This document shows, piece by piece, positions 10,508 to 22,250 of a stretch of 64,000 bases of DNA. Numbering within the stretch: position 1 is the stretch's first letter; the number at the start of each line of letters is the position of its first letter. The DNA comes from Clytia hemisphaerica. Lineage: Eukaryota > Cnidaria > Hydrozoa > Leptothecata > Clytiidae. The notes under the pieces are model-generated. The model searched no databases. It had not been told where the DNA came from and was given only the letters and a program-made list of their open reading frames with translations. A program made the translations under genes and the position numbers. Location: contig CACVBU010000402.1 of assembly GCA_902728285.1 (NCBI GenBank), forward strand, positions 1,404,528 to 1,468,527, read 5' to 3'.

Positions 10508-11339
10508 GTAGGCGTAGGCGTTCATTCCTCTCCTAAAGTCACTGAAGTTTCAAAGTATACAATTCGTAGCTTAGCTCTGTTTTAGACGCCCCGCTTTTCG
10601 CGTAGGCAAAGTAGCCTACGCGAAAAACGGGACAAAGTATGTCTACGCAAGTTATCAGAAGGCTTAAGTCAATTCTTTAATTTCGAAAGAACAAAACTTA
10701 GTCAAACCATTTCAAATTAGTCTCAATAAGGGTTGTACAATTTGTACAACATTTTCCGAGGGTTTTTTTATAGGCCCGAGGGTCGAAAGTCGGGCGGTAT
10801 ATACCCGTAGGCTCGCAAAACTAGTACCTCCCGAGACTCTTATCACCCACTGTCGGGAATTTATTTAATACTTTAGAACTTTCATTATTAAATGTACTTT
10901 AACCAAGATACTAAAAAACTAATATGCAATTTCCCCTAAACGACATGTCCCATAGTCGTAACATAAATTACCTGACTACTTTGCACCGAAGAGTCAGCAC
11001 CTTAAAACGTAATCACATACACGTAGAGTAGTTAGCAAAAGTCATCAATTCTAAGAAGAATTTTAATCATAACTAAATGGTTTAGTCAAATTAGTAATTA
11101 ATAAGTTATATCGATTCACTCGAAAACTGCAGGAGATAAGAAGTGCAATTCTTTTTGTCAATTCTACACCCTACTAGGAGCATAATATCAAAAATTTTCC
11201 CTGATCTAAGGGGTGCCCTGCGAAAACTTGTTTTAAGGCCTTCTCTTAATCTCGGACGCTGGTCTATAAGTTTAAGCATTAGATTAAAGTCTATTCACGA
11301 TAAATGTGCACTCTTTTTTCTTTTACCTATAGCTTTTGA
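10508..11339. other. Unique non-coding stretch with hairpin
   Basis: An 18-bp stem hairpin (10590-10631, CCCGCTTTTCGCGTAGGC with its complement, 6-base loop) is the only structure seen. A short match to the end of the 22251 foldback element (TGTCTCAAAATAGTCTTCAG) lies near 10387. No gene was recognised. Confidence 0.5.
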
Positions 11340-11788
11340 AGGAATTCTTCAATCTTTATAAATTTGGTATCGTTGGAGAGATATTTGTGAGTGGAACAAT
11401 TTGAAATAAAAAAATCTTTTAAAAAGTTTTAAAAATGAAAATGAAAATGAAGAAGAAAAAAAATGAAGATCTTGCATAAAAGTGCTTTAACTATAATTTT
11501 CACTGAAGTAAATCCTTGATCATCGAACGTCATCACTGTGAAAGAATTTCTCAAAAATAATCATTCAGTCAAAAGATATCAAAGAAAGTTATAAGCTGAT
11601 TGACGTCTAAAAACGCTGTTTTCTGCTGTTAAGAGTCAATCACTTATTAACTTTGTATCATAACTTTATATTGAATAAATATTTTAGTGAAATTTTTTCA
11701 CAGTGATGACCTCCTAAGATCAACGAATCTCTCCAGTGAAAATGAAAGTTATAGCCGTTTTCTACAAGATCTATTGGCAAGTTCAAAA
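11340..11788. mobile_element. Diverged copy of the 22251-22918 foldback element
   Basis: This shares, in order, GAGATATTTGTGAGTGGAA, an AAAATGAAAATGAAGAAG tract, the TCACTGTGAAA block, TCAAAAGATATCAAA and the complementary right arm. It ends immediately before the ShKT pseudogene. It is more decayed than the copy at 22251. Confidence 0.65.
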
Positions 11789-12276
11789 CGATGCATGGAT
11801 AAAAATTCAAATTGTAGGCATGTATTATCAACGTTTTTGTGACAAAAGTGAGTCAGCCAAAGATAATTGTAGATAAACTTGTGAACTATGCAATGGAGGT
11901 GGAGTCAAGAAAACAAAAACCAAAACTACAATTCCTACAATTTTAGGAATTTAGTCTTCATAAAGACAACAGAATCGACACCAGCAACAGAGAAAACCAA
12001 CACAACAATACCACCACGAAAAACTCCAGAATTATTGATATCAGGTCGTGGCGATAAAGCATCATTTTGTTTCCTAAGAGAAACATTCAATCCATCACAA
12101 CATTGTTCAAAATACGGTCATATTTGCATTCGGTCTTGTGGGAGATGTCGTGGAAGCGAACAAGAGAAATGTTCGAATCTTAAAGATCGTACATTAGATT
12201 GTTCTCGGATAAATTGCCAGGATCCTGACAGAATGACTCGCCTATTATTGCTGTAATAAAGAACAACTTTTTTGAA
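11789..12276 (+). pseudogene. Decayed third ShKT gene copy, inverted
   Basis: This is homologous to exon 2 of the two ShKT genes but on the opposite strand. Visible damage includes a frameshift within the first cysteine group (near 11825), an in-frame TAA in that group (about 11874), a shortened and altered linker, loss of one cysteine at the start of the second group (Cys to Arg), and a deletion of about 26 bases removing most of the last cysteine motif before the terminal codons. No exon 1 or promoter is seen upstream, where a foldback element abuts it. It is a dead fragment. Confidence 0.8.
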
Positions 12277-15200
12277 TACCCCTAAATTTGTAATAGTTAT
12301 AACGCGGTACAAAGTACAATATGGGAGTTATTTTTCGAGCTCAGAAAATATAGAAAACTCTGAACGAGATTATTTGGACGCGGTCATTATTTGAACGCGG
12401 TCTTGTATTTGTACATTACAATATGAAATACAGCATTTATGTACGCGTTTTTAGCCAATCAGATTGCTTATATTTTTCATGTTGACAATAAAAAGTTTTA
12501 TTATACTGTGGGCAGTACTTTTATAAAAATTATACCAGTAAAGTATGAGGATTTTATTCAAATTTTATTCAAAAAGAATATTCAACCTGATTCAACATTA
12601 AACGTTTTCTTATTCATTGTGACTCCGTCTCTGCTTATAACATTCGAAATCACAAAAACTATAAGTACTAGTAATAACATGGTTTAGAGGGTGATTTGGG
12701 ATTAATAACCCCGAGGTTCATTGAAAACACAATGCTGGACAAAAGGTTTGTAGACTTCTGCAATATTTGCAAAATACTTCAATATCGATCAAAAACAAGT
12801 TCCCAAGAGGCTCTGGGTGCTTTCCAAACCCATTCAAAGCCTTTGAAAGTCACCCACTGCAGTCTAACCGCAAGGGCAAACCACAAGGGCTTGATTAACT
12901 GGCTTACACCAGTATCAAAACGCTGATTTTTTGCTTGTGGTTCCCTCAAAAGCAATTCAAAAGCAATGCAACGACTTCAAAAGTGTTTTTCTTAACTTCC
13001 ATCCCCTTTCAGACACATTGAAGAGTCATTTTGCTCTATTTCTCATCATTTTTCACTGAAATTTCATTTGTCTACAACCTTTTGTCCGGCATTGCATTTC
13101 AAAATAGCCCGAACGTAGTGAGAAAAGAATTGAAGAACACTCAATCGCTATTCTTTTCGAAACTTATAAAAACATTCGAAACTATAAAAAAAACATTCGA
13201 CTGACACTCTTATTTTGATTGGCTTAAAGATTTCGTACGATATTTTGTTAACCAATCAAAATATCATACGATACTTTTCTTTCAACCAATAGATATTTTT
13301 GTTTACATCAGGGCGATTACAAAAAAGCGGGGCTATTACGGATTTATCGCCCCGCTCGTCCTTTACAAACTAAGCTAAATGTAATCAACCATATAATTAT
13401 ATCATGAACTAATCAGATAAGATAATAGTGTAGACTCATCAAAAATGGACTTGGTCATGACATGGAAAGTCATGGTCATTACTCATTACCAATATCTTAA
13501 ACCATATTCAAAGATAAGAAATTACAAATAATGCTTATCGGGATTTGAGGCACGTGTCAAAAACTCGCGACGACATTAATTTTCCCATACATTATTAACA
13601 TATTACTTTCATATAATGATAGGCCCAATAAGCTTCTTGACGTTTGATTAAGGTTTAAATCGTGTCATAAGTAGGTATACCATTGAGACAAAAAAACTGT
13701 AGACAAAATGGGCATTTCAACGATGGGAAACTCCGTTTTGATAAAAAATTCGAGGTTATTTAAGCTCTCTTGCAACTAGGATAGGATAGACTTTTTGCCA
13801 CCATCTGATCTGGCAAAGGTCTATATCTTGGTGTATGCGTTACAGGTCATGCATCGAAAAAGAAGCCAAGTAGTAAAGAAAAACATAGGATGTTGGTCGA
13901 CCTTAAAGACTTGACTTACCAGCTGTCATGAATGCTTTTGTTCCCTGATGAATAAAAGCAGGGATTCGTATCCACATTGTATGACTCACCTATAAACCTA
14001 TAAAAATTCCTCCAAAAGCATCTTCTTTTTCTGAAAGGCAATTGGGTGTAGATGCTTTGGGTCGGACACATTCTATTTTTGCAACAACTGTAAATTTTAA
14101 TAACGACCTGTCGTAAATTCTGTCTCGATAAAACAGCATCGCCAGCGGAAACAAAAAAGGCTGTTTCAAAGAAAAGCGGCTTTAGAGCTCATTGGAAAGA
14201 TAAGCACGAGTGCAATATATTGCCAAATTAGAAAAAAAACTGGAAAAATGGAAGATAAAAACTGAAGAAGAAGAATATTTTACAGCGTGAGAATTCTGAG
14301 CAGTTGTTGCAAAAGGAGAAGCTATGGTAGGGAGGGAACAATCTAAAAAATTGTATATACAGTAAATAACAAAATATGATTCTGAAGTACCAGAGTATTT
14401 GAAATGTAAACAAACTATAACCACTTTACCTCCATTAAAACACTCGAACGAAATGTCAAAGACGTACTCTCCTCATTGAGGCAGGTTCAAGGCAAGTCCA
14501 ACGAATTTTAGATCAGTTACTGTACGTTCATTGAATCATATATGGTGGCCACCACAACACGGACAAGATGTTCTTCTTCTGTATCTGATTGGCAAATGCA
14601 GTTGAAGCTCTCTAATTTAATTTTCAAAGGGAACTGGATTTTCATCAAATACGTTAGCGTATCAAATGGTATAGTAAAGCGTCGTTTAAAAGAGTTTCTT
14701 GTCGACGATGACTTTAAATATTATCGAATAATCGAGGCTATCGAATAGTAGAATGTCGAATTAGAGAGCGTCAACTGTATGCGTTGCAAGAGACAAGTAT
14801 TTACAGACTGGAAATTTGGTTTAAATTTTAGCGTTAGTAAAAGACTTATCTCTCAATTTACGCATATGATTTTCCTCATCATAATACGTGCGTTGAAAAA
14901 ATAGAACACTACAGACAATAACAGAGAAGAAGACCAAGCTTTTAGAGTTTTAGTGAAAGTAAATGATCCGCAGGATTAGGTAACTACCACTTTAAAGAAA
15001 CCTCGTGGAAATACCAGTGATTTTCTATTTAAGTACTTCAGTCAGTGTCCTTTCGATAATACTATGTTTTAAAGGGAGGGGAAGTAGTAAGTAAGTTAGG
15101 CCGGGCGAAACCAAAACCTGCCTACCATATCGTGACAACACTATGAGTATTAATTCTGACTTTTAAAATAAAGGTCAATGACGATAAGCACTTTATTGTC

Positions 15201-16029
15201 AAATCAACATTGCGAATAAGAATAAAATTCATGCTACTCACTGACCTGTTTATCCCCTGGACACAGATCCTCGATCCCGACCAAGCAAAATCTTTATTCG
15301 AAGGTTTTATGATTGGTACTCCGAATGAGAGCATAACTCTCAATGTTGGTGAAAAAGTTTTGAACGGAAAATTTTATTGAAATGCAATTTGACCCACATC
15401 GAATAGTGCTACCATTAGGGTACCATTTTCGCAGAATCTACGATCAAGTATGGCAGATATAGCTTAGGTTATATAAAAGTCAGTTACCTTACCATAAAAC
15501 GATAAATGAAATAGCAATACCTTATGTTAATTATCCAGAATCCTCTTCAACCTGCAGTAAATGAATAATAGTACAAAAAATACTAGGTATTATGATATCT
15601 AAGTGTGTACTGATGATTGTCAACCTGCTAAAATAACAACAATCTTATTGGATGAAAATTTGCTTTGCTATAATGCCTTCTTGTGCAAAATTACAGGCTT
15701 TGATTCTGGTCTTGGAAATACACCAGTGTCCGAAAAAAAACATTAATTTTGGCTAGAAGTTATTTTTGCGAATCAAAATTTCCTAGAGAAAAGGGTTATT
15801 AAAGGATTACCTTCCATGCGCACTCCAAATTCTCAATTATTAGTGGGTAAAAATTAAAATCTCTTGACTTTTGAGGACCAAAGCATTTTAAAGAATCTGC
15901 AGTTCAAATTCACATTTTTTTCCCATGGGTTGTTTTGTGACCTCCAGAATCATTGTTTCATTTTGATATTTCGATTTTAATTTTTTATTTCTTAGAGTAG
16001 CTAGAGAGAAAAAGAAAAGATTACAGGAC
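12277..16029. other. Non-coding stretch without recognised genes
   Basis: Only short frames are found. A decayed MITE end lies at 15348-15424 (GTGCTACCATTAGGGTA), related to 58255-58360. A 22-bp segment near 15272 (CTCGATCCCGACCAAGCAAA) recurs inverted near 58386. A GCGGGGC...GCCCCGC dyad lies near 13328. The small frames at 14182-14424 and 14542-14748 show no domain. Confidence 0.5.
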
Positions 16030-16114
16030 AAGTACCGTATTACTTCGAATAACCGCCCCTTCGTATAAACACTTCCCCCTAAAAGGGGCGTTTATAATTA
16101 ATATAAATAACAAA

Positions 16115-17434
16115 ATGGCGGCCACAGAGGCGCTCAAAGATGGCGCAACAGAAAAATCATATCAACAAGACAAGGCTGATGAATTCCTGGCCTCTCTTGT
16201 ATCAGACATAACACAAAACATCGATGAACCATCAACACCATTCTTCATGAATCTCGGCAAAGTATACGACCTTCCCAGAGACTCTGTTATCAAAAGTTTA
16301 CAACAACTGAAGAATCCAACATCAGTGACTCTATTCAGAGAGCAAATGTTTTATCTCTTTCTTGCACACTACACTGAAAATGAGAAAGTACTCTCGGATA
16401 ACGGTTTCAACTGCACAAAAGACAATGCAAAAACTCACCTTAAAACAAGAAGGAGTACTGTTAACGCGTTAGAAGACATTTATGAACTTGGTAAGTCTAT
16501 CCACGAGAACCGGATTGCGTCAGGACTTGCCTCGAAGATTCTTAAAGATAAAGTTGCCAATAACCCCAAGACTGTGGAACCAGACATTCAGCCCATTCCA
16601 GAGGATGCCACGATCCTCCAAAAGCTGCAGGCTATCATCGCCTTCAATGCTAAACTCGTCACTCAAAACAAAGAACTGAAACTTCAAATGTCAGAACTTG
16701 AGAAAGACAATACCTTCCTCAGAGAGCATCTCATCTCTGTTGAAGCCAAACTCGATACATTGATCTCAAGCAACACACTCAAGCAGCAACATACCATTGC
16801 AGAAGATCCTATTGTTCCTATTGCTCAACAACAACCACCTGGTGAACAACACGACAACGACAAACGACATGACGACCAACCAGCCCAGAACGCTCGTAGT
16901 GACAACAAATCTCACCACAAACAAACGAATGAGAATCACAAGAAGCAATTACAAAATAAAAATGTAGTGTATGGTGGTAAATCACACATCGGGAAAAATG
17001 TGTCAGGAGTGACCAGGCCATACTCACTTTTCGTCGGTGGCTTTGACCTTCGGCTTTCACCTGAGGAGACCAAGAACATTATTACGAACGATATGGACAT
17101 AAAGGTCCTCGACATCCATCTCAACCGAAAGAATGGTTATAACCAATCGTTTCGAGTCGATATAGACATTCTGGATAAGAGCAAGGCTTTCGAACCTGAT
17201 CGCTGGTACAAGGGCCTTGTTGTAAAACCTTTTCGCCAACCCAGAGAACCCAAAGCCAACCAACCATCCTATGAAACACCAAACCGATATAACGTTTTAG
17301 ATGACCAGCACCCCAACAGATACCACAACCAACACCAGTACCGTCAAAACAACCGAACCCACAGAGACTCATCCTATGATCAAGATTATAACAGAAATGA
17401 CTTTTATGACAGAAATGATTGGGGTTGGAAGTGA
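16115..17434 (+). CDS. Retrotransposon ORF1 protein (coiled coil, RRM-like)
   Basis: This is an uninterrupted 439-residue frame with an ATG in GCGGCC-rich context. Residues about 165-220 form a strongly heptadic coiled coil (Leu/Ile-rich with KELKLQMSELEKDNTFL). A Gln/His/Asn-rich hydrophilic stretch follows at 225-285. Residues about 302-375 look like an RRM-type fold (YSLFVGGFDLRLSPEE start, later GLVVKPFR), and the tail is Asn/His/Arg-rich. This fits the nucleic-acid chaperone and RNP role of ORF1 proteins in Jockey-superfamily elements. No CCHC knuckles are seen. The 3' end overlaps ORF2 by about 130 bases in another frame, which implies reinitiation or frameshifting for ORF2. Confidence 0.75.
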   Translation: MAATEALKDGATEKSYQQDKADEFLASLVSDITQNIDEPSTPFFMNLGKVYDLPRDSVIKSLQQLKNPTSVTLFREQMFYLFLAHYTENEKVLSDNGFNCTKDNAKTHLKTRRSTVNALEDIYELGKSIHENRIASGLASKILKDKVANNPKTVEPDIQPIPEDATILQKLQAIIAFNAKLVTQNKELKLQMSELEKDNTFLREHLISVEAKLDTLISSNTLKQQHTIAEDPIVPIAQQQPPGEQHDNDKRHDDQPAQNARSDNKSHHKQTNENHKKQLQNKNVVYGGKSHIGKNVSGVTRPYSLFVGGFDLRLSPEETKNIITNDMDIKVLDIHLNRKNGYNQSFRVDIDILDKSKAFEPDRWYKGLVVKPFRQPREPKANQPSYETPNRYNVLDDQHPNRYHNQHQYRQNNRTHRDSSYDQDYNRNDFYDRNDWGWK

Positions 17435-20400
17435 ACATAATCTCAACATTGTCGCCCTCAATTGTAATGGCTACAAAACAAACTACCTCTATATCAACAA
17501 TAAACTCAGTAAATTCTATGACATCATACATTTATCAGAAACTTGGCTTACCAACAGTGAATCACACCTAATAATCAATTCTTACAAAACAGACTTTCAT
17601 ATTATTAACCAACCCGCCTCTCGTCACCAATTTGGTCGTCCGTTTGGAGGAACGTGTTTACTACTACGGAAAACGATATTTGAGAATTTCAGCACAATCA
17701 TTCAGGAGGACTATGCCACAATAGTCAAAGTTATCTACAAAAACAATGTATTGCTAATTGGAGGGGTATACCTACAATCATTGAACTCACAGTCAAGCCA
17801 GTCTCGATGCATAGATACATACAACTCTCAGTTAGCCTCAATAACAGGCATCATCAGACAATTCAGTGATACTGCTGACCCTCTACTCTTTGGAGATTTT
17901 CAATGCTGTCCTGATCAACCGACTACCTCACGAACAGCCCAATCCAATGCACTCTCCAGCCACCTATCAAAATTCATATTCGATAACAATCTCCTACCGG
18001 TTGACATAACCAATGGTGTAGGACCCACCTACACCTATCACCATCTTTCTCTACCGAACAGCTCGTACATTGACCATATCCTGGTGCCACAATCACTATC
18101 TTCAACCGTACTACATACATCTGTTCTATTACCTGATGCAACTAACACTGGAGACCATCTACCAGTCGATGCCACAATAAATATACCATCATGCCCACAT
18201 CATAACGTTATCAACGATCCTCACCCGGAAGAACCTGAATCTGTTCCAAGCTTTATGTGGAAAAATAGCAAATTTACCAAGGACTACCGCAGTCGCGTGT
18301 CTGAGCTTATTGAAACAACATCCAAGACTGATACAGAGTCAATGATACATGAACTTCACAATATCATGCGTACCTCTGCTAGAGACTGTTATACTTCTGA
18401 AAACCAAACTCAGTACAATTTCACCCCAAAATCATGGTGGAACGAGGAACTACAGAACGCTCACAAGAATCTGAAGTGTATGTTCAACATCTGGAGAGAG
18501 AACGGTTTTCCAAAATCAAACTTAGATGTGAGTTACAATAGATATTTATTTGCTCGCAAAATCTTTCGCAAACTGGTTAAACGTTCCAAACATCAAGAGA
18601 CAATCAATCACTACATCAAAGTCGATAAACTAAAGAAAATCAAACCCTCCTCGTACTGGAAACAGATCAACTTCCTAAAAAAAGGACCTCGCAAGCTGTA
18701 CACGATTAACAACAAGACTAATGGATCAGACATTACAACAGACTTCCATGACCATTTCGACACTCTCTTGAACACCCCAAGGGTTACAGGTATCGATAAC
18801 TCAGAGACTAACATCAAATTAAAAGAACTCCTCACGTCACTCCAAGAATCATTTCAAGATGAATCGTTCTACATCACGAAAACAGAAGTGTCGAACGCAC
18901 TGAAGCATCTCAATGGGGGGAAATCTCGTGACCCCTTTCAGATTACAGCTGAACACTACCTCTATGCCCAGAGTGAGTCTCTTATCAATTACCTAACTAA
19001 ACTTTTAAACAACATTTTGACTTCCAAGGACATCCCTGACATCCTAAGTACATCAATCATCATCCCATTGCTGAAATCTCAAAAGAAACCACTCAATGAC
19101 GCAAATAGTTATAGAGGTATTAGCATTCTACCGATCATCACCAAGCTGTTAGAACTTGTCATCCTTGAGAGATGCCCTACCTTACGCAATCACATCGAAT
19201 CCCAATTTGGTTTCACCAGCGGTGCATCAACACTTCATGCTGAACTCGTTATGCAAGACATCATCCGGTACTTCAACAGACAGAACTCGCCTGTATACGT
19301 GTGTAGCCTCGACGGGGAAAAAGCCTTCGACTCTTGTAATTGGCTCACTTTATTCAATAAACTCTGTCAGAAAGATATTCCAAGTCAAATTGTATCATTT
19401 CTCATCCAACTTTACCTCAAGGGTACAGCATCAGTTCGTTACGGTTCAACAACCTCAGACTACTTTTCGCTAACTCAAGGAGTCCGTCAAGGAGCAATTC
19501 TTTCACCCTACTTCTACAATATCTATACTGAAGACCTAATATCGAGTGTCAAAGCCCTTAACATTGGTACCACACTACCTGGTGATCTGCAGACGTGTAT
19601 CATTGTATATGCCGATGATATTGTATTGCTGAGCGCATCACTAAAACACCTACAGACACTAGTCACCCACTGTGAAAACTTTGGTCGTGAACACGGCATC
19701 AAATTCAACAATTCCAAATCGAAAACCCAATTTGTCATCTCAGGAACGTCCAATCTACCCTCCCCAAGTCTCGTCTTAAACAACAATGCTATCACTCCTC
19801 AAGAGACGTTATCTCACCTGGGCTTTCAATGGGCGAAGAAGCGAAATGAACTCTGTCTACAAAATCACAAGTCATCACGAATAGCTGAGTTATGGTCGGT
19901 CACTTCCTCACTCATTGCCTCTGGTGTACGACATTGCCACCCTGACACAATAGTTTCCCTATTCAACACTCTGATCATCCCTAAACTGATGTATGGTCTT
20001 GAACTTGTCGACCTAAGTAAATCAGAACTTGACAGTATCAACGCACAGGCTAGATCATGCCTCAAGCAGCCTCAAGTCCCTGTTCAATGTTTCTAAATAC
20101 AGCAAGAACTATATCTCTAAACTATACGACATCCCAGACGCCAGCTCCATCATCCAAAGAAGAAAATTGAAACTTATCAACCAACTCTTGGCTAACAAAA
20201 CCACAAGACAGTACACATGTAAGATGCTATACACTCGCACGTGTAACTCGAGCTTCATATCTAAGTCGAAACAGGTTATAATCAACAACAACCTGAACAT
20301 AACGGACATTTTATCTGGAAAAGTGAATTTCCAACGTACTTACTCATCAGCATTATGACTCAGACTTAATTGATCAGTGCAAATACTACATTGACAACTG

Positions 20401-20476
20401 GTACTCATTTGAAAATCGTGTTGCTTTTAAAGCAATCCTTGAAGAACGCGTTCAGAGGGCAAGAACAGAGCAATAA
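17301..20476 (+). pseudogene. Retrotransposon ORF2 (APE endonuclease plus reverse transcriptase), frameshifted
   Basis: The open frame 17301-20096 holds an apurinic-type endonuclease (residues about 46-295: LNCNG, SETWL with the catalytic Glu, GDFQ, SYIDHILV, GDHLPV). The reverse transcriptase follows (about 560-860: GFTSGAST, DGEKAFD at 671, GVRQGAILSPYFYN, YADD at 770-773). At 20059-20076 a 10-bp tandem duplication (GCCTCAAGCA) shifts the frame and causes the stop at 20096. The downstream frame continues at 20029-20358. A second shift near 20345 leads to the apparent true end at 20474-20476 (frame ending EERVQRARTEQ). RT and endonuclease residues are intact. The real start could be an ATG a little downstream of 17301. 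The clade is Jockey/CR1-like; finer assignment needs a tree. Confidence 0.85.
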
Positions 20477-20710
20477 CTATTCAGACCACGTATGTCTTAT
20501 CCCTTTTCCTCTGGTTTCCCCTATATCCCCTTGTCTACTCTGATCTACCTGACAGTTATAAATGCTCTGTTCCTACCCCCTAAACATATTATTTTCTTTG
20601 TATATATTTTGTTTATTTTTTATGTCCTATATTCCGCTTCTTTTTAAAACTGTACATATTATATACCTAACTACTTTGGGTGATAAAAGAGATATATATA
20701 TAATTTATAT

Positions 20711-21071
20711 ATTCTCTAATTTTTTCTGCCCGTTTGGGAAAAGTTGAAAATCGACTGAATCTTCGGCGAAGCTGTACGATGACCGGCGAAAGTTGAAACT
20801 TTTTGGAGGTGAAAAGCATCAAATTTTAAGGTTTTTCACCGAAAGAAAAGTTAACTTTACCGTAGAATTTTTGTTAAATTGTGAAAAACTGCGTAAACTT
20901 CCCAAACAGGAAGTTTAAACCCAACCGACTTTTCCTTATTTTCCCGCTTCTTCCCGATCTGGAAGTCCGTTTTTTAACTCTTACCCGTTTGGGTGTCAAG
21001 TTAATTTCCCGTTCGGGAAGGTTCTTCCCATTTCGGACGAATCTTCCCATTTCGGAAGAATCTTCCCGATC
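20711..21071. other. Cluster of short CTTCCC...GGGAAG dyads
   Basis: Between about 20730 and 21071 at least six short dyads of the form CTTCCC-N4-6-GGAAG occur (for example near 20900, 20950, 21010, 21030, 21048 and 21062), plus CCCGTTTGGG pairs. The frame at 20881-21078 is incidental. The array may be the remnant of a repeat or a factor-binding cluster. Confidence 0.4.
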
Positions 21072-21289
21072 GAGTTAGTGGCACAGACTGTACATGGCTA
21101 AATTAAAAGTTAGTTCTTTACAAAGATCAAACCCTGCAAAGATTAAGTGGGAAAAAAAGGAACTTGAACTACAAACAAAATTCTGAGAAAATTAAATTCC
21201 TTTATAGAAACACTGAATTGAATACAAATTTATAAAAGAACACAATCATAACCAAATTATTTAAAAATACTGTAATTACAATAACATTA

Positions 21290-21491
21290 AACGTTTATTA
21301 TAAGAACAAACTATATAAGAACATGAGACTTTGATGAAAAAAAATTTTATTTACATTTTAATGCTTTGCAGACTCGGAATTTCTTAGGAAAATACTCAAA
21401 AATAGCGAAAACAAAAACATGTTAAGACTAAAAAAGTTAAGAACATCCCAAGGCTTCAAAAAAAATTGGATGTTCTTATAAAAAAAAAGCA
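21290..21491. mobile_element. TATAAGAACA MITE, copy 1
   Basis: The ends TTATAAGAACA and TGTTCTTATAA are inverted repeats. The interior begins AACTATATAAGAACAT and the right subterminal part forms a small dyad (AACATCC...GGATGTT). Related copies lie at 26711-26938, 49533-49737 and 62299-62543. Confidence 0.75.
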
Positions 21492-22250
21492 TGTCTAATA
21501 AGCGTAAATTTATAATCATAAACTTTAAACGGCAAAAATAAATTGAAATATCAAAGTATAAAGTAAAACATTTAAAATTTTAATTGGTAAAATTTTATAC
21601 TGCGTGCTTATTGTCAGGAATATTATACCAAACATAACTTCAGAAAAATTTCAAAACAATTCAAAATAATTATTTGAATATTTCATAATTACTTTGAAAT
21701 TTTGTTTTGTTTTAGTACATTCTCTTAGCCCTTAGAATCTACCAAGCTACTATTCTATTGTATACATCGTCAACGATGTGAAACTTTCTGACTTTTAATA
21801 CAATTTCAAGATGACATGTGAAGAATTTAGGGGTCCTCTTTATTGTCTAGATGAGGCTTTATGATTTTACTGTGAAACATCAAAATTAAACTCTAGTAAA
21901 ATCGTTAAAGGTTTTATTTTACATATTAGTGGTCCCGTTCAATATCAGACACATATTTCATATCAGGACGATGTCTCCCTATTGTTATATTGTGCTGAAT
22001 AAACAAAAAAATATTTTTCTTTTCCTCTTGACCTGATCTTGCTCCACATCCGTCTCAACTCAATGTGAAATGTTTGTAATTAAAAATTGATGAGTAAGAA
22101 CAAAAACTTTAAAGACTGATAACTTCAGGAATAATAATTTAATTGTTTTCAAATTTTAACACGTGATAGCTATTGATAATTTCAAATAAAAGAGGATTTT
22201 AGATTACCTCCCCCTCCCCCGTCTTGGACTGTATGGTAGTGTAAAAAAGT
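21492..22250. repeat. Non-coding stretch with dispersed repeat at 21905-22115
   Basis: 21905-22115 is about 80-85% identical by eye to 51266-51495 in the same orientation (blocks AATATCAGACACATATTTCA, TGTCTCCCTATTGTTATATT, AAAATTGATGAGTAAG). The rest of the interval shows nothing recognised. Confidence 0.65.

Larger units (their letters stand above)
16030..20710 (+). mobile_element. Jockey/CR1-like non-LTR retrotransposon
   Basis: Two overlapping frames, ORF1 (16115-17434) and ORF2 (from 17301), are followed by an AT-rich 3' UTR ending near a (TA)n tract at 20690-20710. A compact leader with the palindromic-looking CCGCCCC...AAAAGGGGCG stretch (16053-16090) precedes ORF1. Codon use is less AT-biased than the flanks. 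No target-site duplication could be defined by eye, so both outer ends are approximate. ORF2 frameshifts make this copy inactive. Confidence 0.8.

Noticed and set aside
10590..10631. Hairpin as a terminator or non-coding RNA
   Set aside because: The stem is perfect but there is no transcript context; it may be a transposon remnant.
16766..17531. Several minus-strand frames inside the retrotransposon
   Set aside because: They are antisense shadows of ORF1/ORF2, lacking domains.
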